A stretch of DNA of 7,203 bases from an uncultured Lachnospiraceae bacterium (GCA_949957035.1 CATLIP010000122.1:1-7203), one strand, 5' to 3'; counted from the stretch's first letter, positions 1-7,146 are shown. A program made the numbers and translations. Notes: a model not told the origin generated them from the letters alone.

Positions 1-150
1 ATCTCCGCAGCAGAGTCTCGTATCCGTGACGTAGATATGGCTAAGGAAATGATGGCATACACGAAGAACAACATTCTGGTTCAGGCTTCACAGGCAATGC
101 TTGCACAGGCTAATCAGGTACCACAGGGAGTTCTTCAGTTATTACAGTAA
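1..150 (+). CDS. fliC: Flagellin, C-terminal fragment (5' end outside window)
   Basis: This is the last 49 codons and TAA stop of a flagellin, the subunit of the flagellar filament, which is exported through the flagellar type III apparatus and polymerises outside the cell. Reading frame 1 from base 1 gives a helix containing [20 protein letters not shown], followed by [20 protein letters not shown] and a final LQ. This is the highly conserved C-terminal D0 segment of bacterial flagellins, including the AxxRIxDxDxA start and the classic end (N-Q-x-P-Q-x-V-L-x-L-L). D0 packs the inner tube of the filament and carries the polymerisation interface. The gene ends at a strong hairpin terminator and is followed by a glycosyltransferase gene on the same strand, suggesting that this flagellin is the substrate for that enzyme. 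The variable central domain, where glycans would sit, lies outside the window. The symbol could equally be hag or flaA by local convention. Confidence 0.96.
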   Translation: MSAAESRIRDVDMAKEMMAYTKNNILVQASQAMLAQANQVPQGVLQLLQ

Positions 151-174
151 TTTCTACAGGTATAATAATTTTAA

Positions 175-207
175 AAAGCGCCGGTCCACTGGATGGGCGC
201 TTTCTTT
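175..207 (+). terminator. Rho-independent terminator after flagellin
   Basis: The arms AAAGCGCC (175-182) and GGCGCTTT (196-203) pair through eight bases, counting the flanking A:T pairs. A small inner TCC/GGA pairing lies in the loop, and a T-rich run (TTTCTTTTTA) follows. It starts 25 bases after the flagellin stop, so it most likely ends the abundant flagellin transcript. The next gene begins only about 43 bases later with no convincing promoter between, so partial readthrough may feed the downstream genes. Confidence 0.85.
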
Positions 208-234
208 TTACTAAATCTGGAAATTGCTGCATAT

Positions 235-241
235 AAGGAGG
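235..241 (+). promoter_or_regulatory. Ribosome binding site that fixes the glycosyltransferase start
   Basis: AAGGAGG lies nine bases before the ATG at 251 and is a near-perfect Shine-Dalgarno sequence. It shows that translation begins at 251 rather than at the in-frame ATG at 224, which lies upstream of this site and would add nine residues unlike a GT2 start. Confidence 0.88.
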
Positions 242-250
242 CAACATATC

Positions 251-2275
251 ATGAAAATACAGCTTAGCATTTCTATGCTTGTATCGGATAGATCCGTTTC
301 TCTGGAGCGCTGCTTAGACTCTCTAAAGCCCCTCTTGATGCAGGTTCCCAGCGAGCTGATTATTGTATTTACCGGAACGGATGAGCGAGTGAGAGAAATT
401 GCCAGCCGTTATACGGACAAGATTATTCCCTTTACCTGGTGCGATAATTTTTCGGCTGCCCGGAATGTAGGCCTATGGGCTGCCAAAGGGGAATGGTTCA
501 TGTATATAGACGATGATGAATGGTTTGATGATATAACAGAGATTCGGGATTTCTTCTTGTCCGGGGAGTATAGAAGCTACGGCTTTGCATGCTATATACA
601 GAGGAATTATGTAGATTGGGAAGGCATCCACTATTCAGACTATCACGCATTTCGGATGTCGCGGATGAACCCGGGAATTGCATTTCAGAATACCATTCAT
701 GAAGAGCTGGTTCCGCGGATGAATCCGTGTAAATATTTTGACGCTTATGTACATCACTATGGGTATGTGTCGGACAGCGGGACCACGAGTCTTGAGAAGG
801 CGCAGAGAAATACACCGTTGTTGGAGAAGAGTATTAAGGAACGCCCAAAGTATGTCAAGAATTATCTTCAGATTGTGCAGGAGTATGTCATTGCCGGGGA
901 GTGGAAAAAAGCGGAGGAATACTGCCGAAAAGGGAGAGAGCTTACTCAGCCCTCCAATGACAATGACTATTGGCGATGGCTGCAGATGAAGCTGGTAGAG
1001 ATTCTTCATGAGAGCGGCGACTGGCGGCAGGCAGAGAAGGAATCCCTTCGTATGTTAGAGGAAGAAGAGCCTTGCGAGCTGGTAAGGCTGGAGCTTTACA
1101 TTCATTTAATTGCAATCTATGTAGAGCAGGGCGCGGCGGAAAAGATAGTACGGTATGGCAGACAGTTTGAAGAGACGCTGGAATATATGGATAAAAATCC
1201 AGAGATGTGGTCAAGACAAAGCTATGCGGAGATGACTGAGCGGAAAGTAAAGGTTCCCTCAAGGCTTAATCATATCAGGATGAATTGTATCGGTTCCTCT
1301 TTGAAATTGGGCGATATCAGTCAGGCTGCGTATTTTCTGAAGCTTCTTCCTTGGGATGAGGAATACTGGATGCAGAGATATTACGAAATTTTTGACCAGT
1401 GGAGGCAAAAGTATAAGGAGAGCGGAGAATTTGTTAAATTATTAGCTGATTTTCCTGATGAATCGCCTTATACGCTTCTGCAAAGGGCAGTCTTTTGCGA
1501 GATATCAAAGCAGTCAGAAGAAGAGAAAATGGATTACTTGACAGGCTGCCTCGAAAAGACGGAATCTTTTTACCTGCAATATCAGGCAGTTGAAGAGGCG
1601 GTCAAATCAGGAATGGATCCGTCCTCTCTTGCAACGCTGTTAGATTTGGACACATGGCAGCGCTGTGCCCAGAGTCTTATGAACTGTATTCCCAAGGACG
1701 AGAGAGAAAAACTGTGGAAGGCTTTAGAATGCATGAAGAAGGGGACGGCAGCGATTCACGGGCTTTGGCTTGAGAAGCTGCTGCGAGAGAAGGCGTTGAT
1801 TCGGAGAGAGTATAGGAATTGTGAGCTGTTTGAGACATTATCTGCATATATTCAATGCATTCTTTGCTACTATAAGGAGCAGTATCGGGAAGAACTTTTC
1901 TGTAAAGAGAGATATAATATCCTTCCCAAAGATTGCCGGTTCGCGATTTTGGCGAATGAAGCGCTTAAGAAGATGGAAGAGAAGAAATTACCGGAGTCTG
2001 TGCGTCTGTTACGCTCTGCGCTGAGATTTTCACCCTCTATGACAGGGGTAATCAGGGAGGTCACCCGCCATATGGCCAGTGGGATGTCGGCTCCGAAGCA
2101 AGTGGGTTCAGAGGAGTTTCAGACTCTTGCCCTTCAAATGAAAGGGGCTTTGAAGACCATGATTGACGGCGGGCAGTATGAAGAGGCAATGTCTGTCATA
2201 ACACAGCTATCCCCGCTTCTTCCGGATGATTTGGACTTACTTAGGATGCGTCAGAACGTCCTGCGAAATCTTTAA
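251..2275 (+). CDS. GT2-family glycosyltransferase with TPR-like C-terminal tail, putative flagellin glycosyltransferase
   Basis: A predicted cytoplasmic enzyme of 674 residues that would transfer a sugar from a nucleotide-sugar donor to an acceptor, probably flagellin. Residues 1-110 form a GT-A (family 2) fold: a first beta strand (QLSISMLVSD), the helix with LERCLDSLKPLL, the strand ELIIVFTG, the conserved NFSAARNVGL segment (66-75) and the metal/nucleotide-binding DDD at 87-89 (YIDDDEW). A second conserved block, FQNTIHEEL (145-153), fits the acceptor side of GT2 enzymes of this type, followed by HHYGYV at 168-173. From about residue 200 to the end the protein is almost all helical. TPR-like helix pairs (EWKKAEEYCRKG, GDWRQAEKESLRML, GQYEEAMSVITQL) are visible, and the last one or two repeats lie at about 565-672. 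No signal peptide or membrane segment is seen. The gene follows flagellin and its terminator, and sits 27 bases before a glycerophosphotransferase-like gene, probably in one operon. The family call is firm; the flagellin substrate is inferred from position. Confidence 0.88.
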   Translation: MKIQLSISMLVSDRSVSLERCLDSLKPLLMQVPSELIIVFTGTDERVREIASRYTDKIIPFTWCDNFSAARNVGLWAAKGEWFMYIDDDEWFDDITEIRDFFLSGEYRSYGFACYIQRNYVDWEGIHYSDYHAFRMSRMNPGIAFQNTIHEELVPRMNPCKYFDAYVHHYGYVSDSGTTSLEKAQRNTPLLEKSIKERPKYVKNYLQIVQEYVIAGEWKKAEEYCRKGRELTQPSNDNDYWRWLQMKLVEILHESGDWRQAEKESLRMLEEEEPCELVRLELYIHLIAIYVEQGAAEKIVRYGRQFEETLEYMDKNPEMWSRQSYAEMTERKVKVPSRLNHIRMNCIGSSLKLGDISQAAYFLKLLPWDEEYWMQRYYEIFDQWRQKYKESGEFVKLLADFPDESPYTLLQRAVFCEISKQSEEEKMDYLTGCLEKTESFYLQYQAVEEAVKSGMDPSSLATLLDLDTWQRCAQSLMNCIPKDEREKLWKALECMKKGTAAIHGLWLEKLLREKALIRREYRNCELFETLSAYIQCILCYYKEQYREELFCKERYNILPKDCRFAILANEALKKMEEKKLPESVRLLRSALRFSPSMTGVIREVTRHMASGMSAPKQVGSEEFQTLALQMKGALKTMIDGGQYEEAMSVITQLSPLLPDDLDLLRMRQNVLRNL

Positions 2276-2285
2276 AATATAATGT

Positions 2286-2292
2286 AAGGGAG
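2286..2292 (+). promoter_or_regulatory. Ribosome binding site of the glycerophosphotransferase-like gene
   Basis: AAGGGAG lies ten bases before the ATG at 2303, inside the 27-base gap after the glycosyltransferase stop. No promoter or terminator fits in this gap, which supports co-transcription of the two genes. Confidence 0.7.
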
Positions 2293-2302
2293 ATAGGAAA
2301 AT

Positions 2303-4891
2303 ATGAGCTATGTATTTAGAAAGCAGATGCTTGACTTGGCCGACCTGCTGAAGAAAGCCGGTAAGGTATTAAAGACCAGCTTGGAATTGAGGCAGATTAA
2401 TGAAGAAGGGATTATGCCTCTTTTGGATGACTGCCAGGAGACTGCGGCCAAGATGTGCAACGAGATTGAGCTGATTTGCGGGGAGGGTACAGAGACCGTG
2501 GAGAAGCTGAAAGAACACAGTAAAACCCTCATACAGATGCGTTCAGCTTTGAAGGATCCTGAGGAACGCCAGAGGCTCTTGAAGGATATCATAGGGCAGG
2601 CAAAGCAGATTCGTAAGCTGATTGATGAACAGATTTCTAACAAAAAGGAAATCGTGTTCCTTCCCTATAAAGCCTCTATGTGGGATTCCATGGAGAGTGT
2701 ATGGCGGGCGGCGGTGGCAGATGAGGAATGTGAAGTCTATGTAGTTCCGATCCCGTATTTTGAGCGGAATGCAGACGAGACATTCAGCAGATATCACTAC
2801 GAAGGAAATGAATTTCCTAAGGAGGTGACAGTAACCTACTACGAGACTTATGACGTAGATAAGCACTGGCCGGACGCCATCTATGTACACAATCCATATG
2901 ATGAATTTAACCATATAACCAGTGTCGACCCCAGATTCTATGCTGAGCGTCTGAGAAAACGTACGGAGCAGCTTATCTATATTCCCCACTATGCAAGTAC
3001 CGGTGGAATCGGAAAGGGAATGGAGGCTTGTCCGGTATACTTTTGGGCTAATTCTATCATCACACAGGGGGAGAATTACTGGCAGTATTTCGACCCGGAG
3101 ATACCACAGGAGCGGTTCCAACCATTAGGAGCGCCCCAATTTGACCATGTGCTGCGTGTATGCAGGGACTATGAGAAGTATACAGACATGGCTGCAAACG
3201 ATTCTCCTGAGGAGAGGCCGGTGTTTGAACTGCCTGCTGAATGGAAATCTAGGCTGGAAGGAAAGAAGGTATACTTATACAGCACCAGTATTGATAGTAT
3301 GCTTACTGATACGGGGGCCTTTCTCAAGAAGATGGAATACGTATTTAGGTGCTTCAAGAGCAGAGAGGATATCTGCTTAATCTGGAGGCCGGAGGCTTTC
3401 ATGGAGCTTACATTAGATGCTATGCGTTCTGCAGAACGGCAGGCCTATGATGAACTGAAGGAGGCCTTCCTCAACGAGCAGATTGGAATCTATGATGATA
3501 CCTCCGATGCCGCAGTTGCAGTTGCGGTTTGTGACGGATTTATCGGGGACAGTCAGGCGCCGGAAGCTTCTTTGTGTGGAATTGCAGGGAAACCGTTATT
3601 TGTATTGAATTACAAGCTCCATGACGAGCCAGGACCGGAGGATTGGAGAGGGCAGATACTTCAAGGTTTCAAGGCTTCCGGTGATGACCAGTGGATGGTA
3701 ACTCAGGGAAATAAGCTTTATCGTGCGCAGGCTTGTGATTATAAATACCAATTCTGCTGTGACCTGTCTGAGTATGCGTCCGGAAACTACTATGGTCAGG
3801 TGATTCATGTGAATGGAAAAGACTATGTATGCCCAACCAATGCACAGGATATTGTGGAGCTTAACAAGGATGGCAGGATTGAGCGCAGAATTGAATTAGA
3901 ACCCTGCGTACCGCGTCAGGGAGAATTTTGCGGAGCTGTTGGATGTGGGAAATACATCTTCTTGATTCCGGATCAATATCCGGCTATTGTAAGATATGAC
4001 GCTGAGACCGATAAGATTTGGTATTTCCAGGAGAATCTCGATGTGCTGTTCGCAGACGCAGAGGGAATGAAACAGATTGGCGGCTATTGCATACATGACG
4101 GATGCCTGTATATCGCCTCGCCTGCAGAGCCAAAGATATTGGTAATCAATCCGGAGACAGGAGAAGAGAAGATAATAGAGACAGAGGCGAATGTATATGG
4201 CTGCTATGCCCTTGCATCAGACGGAGAAGAGTTATGGTTCCTGCCTTACTCAGGTAATGTGGTATCCAGATGGAACCCGGCAGGCAAAGAAGTCCGTGAA
4301 TATGGCAATTATCCGGATGGACTGACCTGTAAGCATGGAGTGTTTGGATATGACTGTATGGAACGGCCCTTCGGTTCTGCGGCATTTGCGGGGAGATACG
4401 TATATCTGTCACCGAACTGGGCAAGCGCGTTTATGCGGCTTGACAAGGAGACCGGAGAGATTACCCGGTGGCAGCCTCCCTTTGAGATGCCGGAGACAGA
4501 GAAGAACGGATATTTCCATACAGACGGCAAGAGCGTCTTTCTGCAAAGACCTTTCTGCAAAGAAGGAGAGTATTGTCTGTATTCAGCCCTTGACAGGAAA
4601 CTTTATAAGGTGGATTTGGTAAATGATACTTGTGAAGAGATAGCGCTGGAATTTGATTTAAATGAATTAAAGGCGCAGGAACCGGGATTCCATAAAAATT
4701 CGGAGTGGCTTAAGTATGCCTGTGAAGAGAATGTATTCAATACGCTGCCGTCACTTTTGGAGGGGAATATTACCGGTGCTGCATTTGACAAGGAGAAACA
4801 GATAGAGGAATATAAGAAGATTGCAGCAAACAGTGATGGAACATGCGGCGAGAAGGTTCATAAGTTCGTATGTAAAATGATAGAAGAGTAG
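2303..4891 (+). CDS. CDP-glycerol glycerophosphotransferase-like protein with N-terminal helical region and C-terminal beta-propeller-like region
   Basis: An 862-residue protein with three parts. Residues 1-112 are helical and charged, likely a coiled coil. Residues 114-440 resemble TagB/TagF-type CDP-glycerol glycerophosphotransferases, with two Rossmann-like halves: EIVFLPYKASMWDSMESVW (116-134), VVPIPYFERN, YVHNPYDEFN (194-203), IYIPHYASTGG (225-235), QPLGAPQFDHV (273-283), KVYLYSTSIDSML, LIWRPEAF (359-366) and the nucleotide-site-like GDSQAPEASLCGIAGKPLFV (415-434). Residues about 465-785 look like a beta-propeller. Repeated blades have a strand, a G- or D-rich turn and a closing 'D/NxETG' turn (DAETDKIWYF, NPETGEEKII, DKETGEITRW). 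The protein is Cys-rich (about 28) without signal peptide or membrane helix, so it is likely cytosolic. By family it would transfer a phospho-alditol group from a CDP-linked donor. Beside flagellin and a GT2 gene, the likely acceptor is the flagellin glycan. RPEA and SQAPEA replace the RPHP and DSS-type motifs expected, so catalysis is uncertain. It could instead be a teichoic-acid or capsule enzyme, or a binding protein. Confidence 0.72.
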   Translation: MSYVFRKQMLDLADLLKKAGKVLKTSLELRQINEEGIMPLLDDCQETAAKMCNEIELICGEGTETVEKLKEHSKTLIQMRSALKDPEERQRLLKDIIGQAKQIRKLIDEQISNKKEIVFLPYKASMWDSMESVWRAAVADEECEVYVVPIPYFERNADETFSRYHYEGNEFPKEVTVTYYETYDVDKHWPDAIYVHNPYDEFNHITSVDPRFYAERLRKRTEQLIYIPHYASTGGIGKGMEACPVYFWANSIITQGENYWQYFDPEIPQERFQPLGAPQFDHVLRVCRDYEKYTDMAANDSPEERPVFELPAEWKSRLEGKKVYLYSTSIDSMLTDTGAFLKKMEYVFRCFKSREDICLIWRPEAFMELTLDAMRSAERQAYDELKEAFLNEQIGIYDDTSDAAVAVAVCDGFIGDSQAPEASLCGIAGKPLFVLNYKLHDEPGPEDWRGQILQGFKASGDDQWMVTQGNKLYRAQACDYKYQFCCDLSEYASGNYYGQVIHVNGKDYVCPTNAQDIVELNKDGRIERRIELEPCVPRQGEFCGAVGCGKYIFLIPDQYPAIVRYDAETDKIWYFQENLDVLFADAEGMKQIGGYCIHDGCLYIASPAEPKILVINPETGEEKIIETEANVYGCYALASDGEELWFLPYSGNVVSRWNPAGKEVREYGNYPDGLTCKHGVFGYDCMERPFGSAAFAGRYVYLSPNWASAFMRLDKETGEITRWQPPFEMPETEKNGYFHTDGKSVFLQRPFCKEGEYCLYSALDRKLYKVDLVNDTCEEIALEFDLNELKAQEPGFHKNSEWLKYACEENVFNTLPSLLEGNITGAAFDKEKQIEEYKKIAANSDGTCGEKVHKFVCKMIEE

Positions 4892-4899
4892 CAGAAATA

Positions 4900-4942
4900 A
4901 AGAAAAGGACTTCATTCAACATAAGAATGAAGTCCTTTTCTT
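4900..4942. terminator. Bidirectional terminator between convergent genes
   Basis: Two perfectly complementary 18-base arms (4900-4917 and 4925-4942) enclose a seven-base loop (AACATAA). The stem carries A-rich and T-rich flanks on both sides, so it can act on either strand. It lies between the stop of the plus-strand gene (4891) and the stop of the minus-strand chemoreceptor gene (4957-4959), the usual place for a shared terminator. Confidence 0.92.
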
Positions 4943-4956
4943 GTATAATGAAACTT

Positions 4957-6819
4957 TTAATATTTTGCCATATCATCCACAAAAGTTCCGGTGCTTGCCG
5001 CCGGTGTGGTCTTTGGAGTAGGAGGCGGTACAACCACTGTCTCTGAAACCGGAGCAGGCTCTGGAATTGGAGCAGCGACCGGAATCGGAGCAGCGGCCGG
5101 AATCGGGTCAGGAGTTCTTGAAGAAACCGGAGTCATAGGTCCGGCCATCTTCTTCAACCGGAAACGTCCAACTAAGCTCTTAAGCAGACTTGACTGGCTG
5201 TAGAGTTCTTCGCTGGCAGCAGCGCTCTCCTGAGCTGTAGCGGAATTCGTCTGGATAACAGAGGAAATCTGGTCGATCCCCAGCGTAACCTGCTGGATTC
5301 CTTCGGCCTGCATATCGGATGCCTCTGTGATGGCAGCCATGTTCTCGGAAATCTTCTGTGCGCTTGATACAACCTTTAACAGTGATTCCTGAGTATCTGA
5401 CGCAATCTGATTTCCCTCAGAAACAGCAGTAAGGGAATTGCTGATTAATGCGGTGGTATCCTTGGCAGCTTCCTGGCTCTTAGAAGCAAGACTTCTTACC
5501 TCGTCTGCAACTACGGCAAATCCCTTGCCGGCTTCTCCTGCGCGGGCAGCCTCAACAGCAGCGTTCAGCGCAAGAATATTGGTCTGGAATGCAATGTCTT
5601 CAATCGTCTTGATAATCTTCTCAATCTCGCTTGAGCATTCGTTGATTCTCGTCATGGCGGTCATCATGGATTCCATCATCTTATTGCTGTTGTCAATCTC
5701 ACCTACGGTCAGACCCATGAGATCGTTGACGTCGCGCGCATTGTGCGCGGTTTTGTTGACCTTATCGGATAATTCGTTAAGCGTGGCAACCAGCTCTTCA
5801 ACGGAACTTGCCTGCTCGGTTGCGCCCTGGCTTAATGCCTGAGCGCCGCTTGATACCTGTTCGGAGCCTTCTGCAACCTGTTCGGATGCCTGATGAAGCT
5901 GACTCATGGCGTCGTTCAGAGACTCAATAATCTTACTGCAGGAACTCTTGAGAGATTGGAAATCTCCAAGGTAATCCATATCCATCTCTACGGACAAGTC
6001 GCCGTCCGCGAGAGAACCAAGTCTCTGGCTGATATGCTCGATATAGCCGGACAAGGTTTTTAACACGAAACGCAGATTCTCGGCAAGTCCGCCCAATTCA
6101 TCATTCGATTCGTATGTAACATTCGTATGCATATTACCTTTTGCCATCTCTTTTACAGCGCCTTCAATCTCTACGATTGGAGCGGTAAGGCTCTTAGTCA
6201 GCCGCACTGCAAGGATACAGATTACAATAAGGCTGAATACTGCAACGCCCAGCAACAGAATAGTAGAGAATTTCTTGGTCTCATGGCCTTCGTCGTAGAA
6301 TAATTCGGCGTTGGTCTCCGCTCTTTCGATGATAGCGTCGATTGCTTCCTGAAATTCAATGCCGGCTTCCGCATATTTTCCGTTCAATACAGTAAGAGCG
6401 AGCTGGCCTTGGTGTGACTCCAGATAGGTTAACGCCTCTTCACGGGATGCCTTTAGCTTGGCTGCGGCGTCAAGAGCGGCCGATACTAACGCGTCGTCAG
6501 AGCCATAAATCTCAGTCAGTTGGTCGAGAGCGTCGGACATGCTCTGGGCAAGTTCATTAACTTGTGACAGAAGCTCCTGGCTCGTTGCCTCGTCCTCTGT
6601 TGTCAGAGCGCGGAACATATTCAATTGATTCTGTCGGGTGGCTGACTCGGCTTCAAGAGAATAACGGACCATGGGATAAGGACGGGTATAAAAGTTATCT
6701 AATCCGTCGAGAACGTTCCCGAGTCCGTAATTGGCCACGATAATTGCGATAATATAGAACAACATCATGATTCCAAATGAGAGAAGTAGTTTACTTCTCA
6801 CCTTCAAGTTTCTAAACAC
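4957..6819 (-). CDS. Methyl-accepting chemotaxis protein (4HB sensor, HAMP, signalling domain)
   Basis: A 620-residue membrane chemoreceptor that senses a ligand and controls CheA kinase through CheW, steering the flagellar motor. The N-terminus is short and basic. TM1 spans about 11-31; residues 32-183 form an extracellular four-helix-bundle sensor of the 4HB_MCP type; TM2 spans about 184-206. A HAMP domain (about 207-258) has the P214 and [10 protein letters not shown] elements. A second HAMP-like unit (about 259-305) contains [10 protein letters not shown] and LGDF. The signalling hairpin carries the near-invariant tip, [20 protein letters not shown] (409-428), then [15 protein letters not shown]. 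Likely methylation sites are [10 protein letters not shown] (337-346) and [10 protein letters not shown] (526-535), both fitting the [AST]2-x2-[EQ]2-x2-[AST]2 pattern. A Pro/Ala-rich tail (560-610) ends in [10 protein letters not shown]. Translation starts at GTG (6819-6817), eight bases after AGGAGG. The ligand cannot be read from sequence. The gene is convergent to the flagellin-linked operon. Confidence 0.96.
   Translation of the reverse strand: MFRNLKVRSKLLLSFGIMMLFYIIAIIVANYGLGNVLDGLDNFYTRPYPMVRYSLEAESATRQNQLNMFRALTTEDEATSQELLSQVNELAQSMSDALDQLTEIYGSDDALVSAALDAAAKLKASREEALTYLESHQGQLALTVLNGKYAEAGIEFQEAIDAIIERAETNAELFYDEGHETKKFSTILLLGVAVFSLIVICILAVRLTKSLTAPIVEIEGAVKEMAKGNMHTNVTYESNDELGGLAENLRFVLKTLSGYIEHISQRLGSLADGDLSVEMDMDYLGDFQSLKSSCSKIIESLNDAMSQLHQASEQVAEGSEQVSSGAQALSQGATEQASSVEELVATLNELSDKVNKTAHNARDVNDLMGLTVGEIDNSNKMMESMMTAMTRINECSSEIEKIIKTIEDIAFQTNILALNAAVEAARAGEAGKGFAVVADEVRSLASKSQEAAKDTTALISNSLTAVSEGNQIASDTQESLLKVVSSAQKISENMAAITEASDMQAEGIQQVTLGIDQISSVIQTNSATAQESAAASEELYSQSSLLKSLVGRFRLKKMAGPMTPVSSRTPDPIPAAAPIPVAAPIPEPAPVSETVVVPPPTPKTTPAASTGTFVDDMAKY
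5053..5106 (-). repeat. Three 18-bp tandem units encoding PIPxxA hexapeptides in the chemoreceptor tail
   Basis: The DNA has consecutive 18-base units (on the plus strand, 5063-5080 and 5081-5098 differ at only two positions) with more diverged copies on either side. On the coding strand they give [12 protein letters not shown] and PIPEPA (residues 572-589). The unit length is a multiple of three, so copy-number change would keep the frame. Confidence 0.75.
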
Positions 6820-6827
6820 GTTTCATT

Positions 6828-6833
6828 CCTCCT
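6828..6833 (-). promoter_or_regulatory. Ribosome binding site that fixes the GTG start of the chemoreceptor
   Basis: On the minus strand AGGAGG is followed by eight bases and then GTG (6819-6817). An ATG at 6826-6824 is closer, only one base from AGGAGG, but it is out of frame and reaches a stop after four codons (Met-Lys-Arg-Val). GTG is therefore the credible start. Confidence 0.85.
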
Positions 6834-6964
6834 AGTACATAATAATAGTAAAGATATAAAATAACGAGTAATATACACTTTCTATTTTATAACGTTTTGC
6901 TAAAAAAGTAAATATGTGTTTAAAAGTTTCCTGTCACATTTTGCAGTAAATATTTGTCAATATC

Positions 6965-6981
6965 TGTAAAAATATTTTACA
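6965..6981. promoter_or_regulatory. Perfect 7-bp inverted repeat, possible operator
   Basis: TGTAAAA-ATA-TTTTACA is symmetrical with a three-base centre. It lies about 145 bases upstream of the chemoreceptor start and just beyond a TTGACA hexamer on the minus strand. It has the size of a dimeric repressor site, but short A/T palindromes also arise by chance in such AT-rich DNA. Confidence 0.3.
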
Positions 6982-7067
6982 ATATAATTAATTCAATTAA
7001 ACACAAAAATGCCGCTCAAAAATACAAATTTATGCTGTTTTTCGCATTTGGGGCTTTATTCTGTCAT

Positions 7068-7086
7068 TATAATGGCGTATAATGGC
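7068..7086 (+). repeat. 9-bp direct repeat TATAATGGC, spaced by one helical turn
   Basis: TATAATGGC occurs at 7068-7076 and again at 7078-7086, exactly ten bases apart. Each copy contains a TATAAT hexamer. No good -35 box lies 16-18 bases upstream of either copy, so a protein-binding site is as likely as a promoter. Confidence 0.5.
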
Positions 7087-7117
7087 AGAAAACGTAAAAA
7101 AGTTGGCCTAAAAAACC

Positions 7118-7146
7118 TTTTCAAAGCGGAATAAAAGTGGTATAAA
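7118..7146 (+). promoter_or_regulatory. Possible outward promoter, extended -10
   Basis: TTTTCA (7118-7123), a 17-base spacer and TATAAA (7141-7146) preceded by TGG give a vegetative-type promoter with an extended -10 element. Transcription would run out of the window to the right. In AT-rich DNA such matches are common, so this is tentative. Confidence 0.35.

Noticed and set aside
212..236. Sigma-28-like promoter before the glycosyltransferase (TAAA then GCATATAA)
   Set aside because: The spacer is only 13 bases, shorter than usual, and the -10-like element overlaps the ribosome binding site, so a transcript would lack that site.
224..250. Upstream in-frame ATG as start of the glycosyltransferase
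   Set aside because: The near-perfect AAGGAGG lies after it and is well spaced to the ATG at 251. The extra nine residues do not resemble the start of a GT2 domain.
2543..3121. 192-codon open frame on the minus strand
   Set aside because: It lies wholly antisense to the glycerophosphotransferase-like gene, has no recognisable domain and is explained by the codon use of the real gene.
4900..4942. Long hairpin as a transposon end or attachment site
   Set aside because: It sits between two convergent stops, has A/T-rich flanks on both sides and a seven-base loop, all as expected of a shared terminator.
5063..5106. Tandem 18-bp units as a CRISPR or mobile-element repeat
   Set aside because: The units are contiguous, lie in frame inside a coding region and encode a Pro/Ala linker. 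No spacers or terminal inverted repeats are present.
5438..5842. 134-codon open frame on the plus strand
   Set aside because: It is antisense to the strongly conserved signalling domain of the chemoreceptor. Its Ser/Ala/Leu-rich product is the typical shadow of that domain.
6932..6960. TTGACA with a 17-base spacer as a full chemoreceptor promoter
   Set aside because: The corresponding -10 position reads GTGACA, a poor match to TATAAT, so the -35 alone is not enough to call a promoter.
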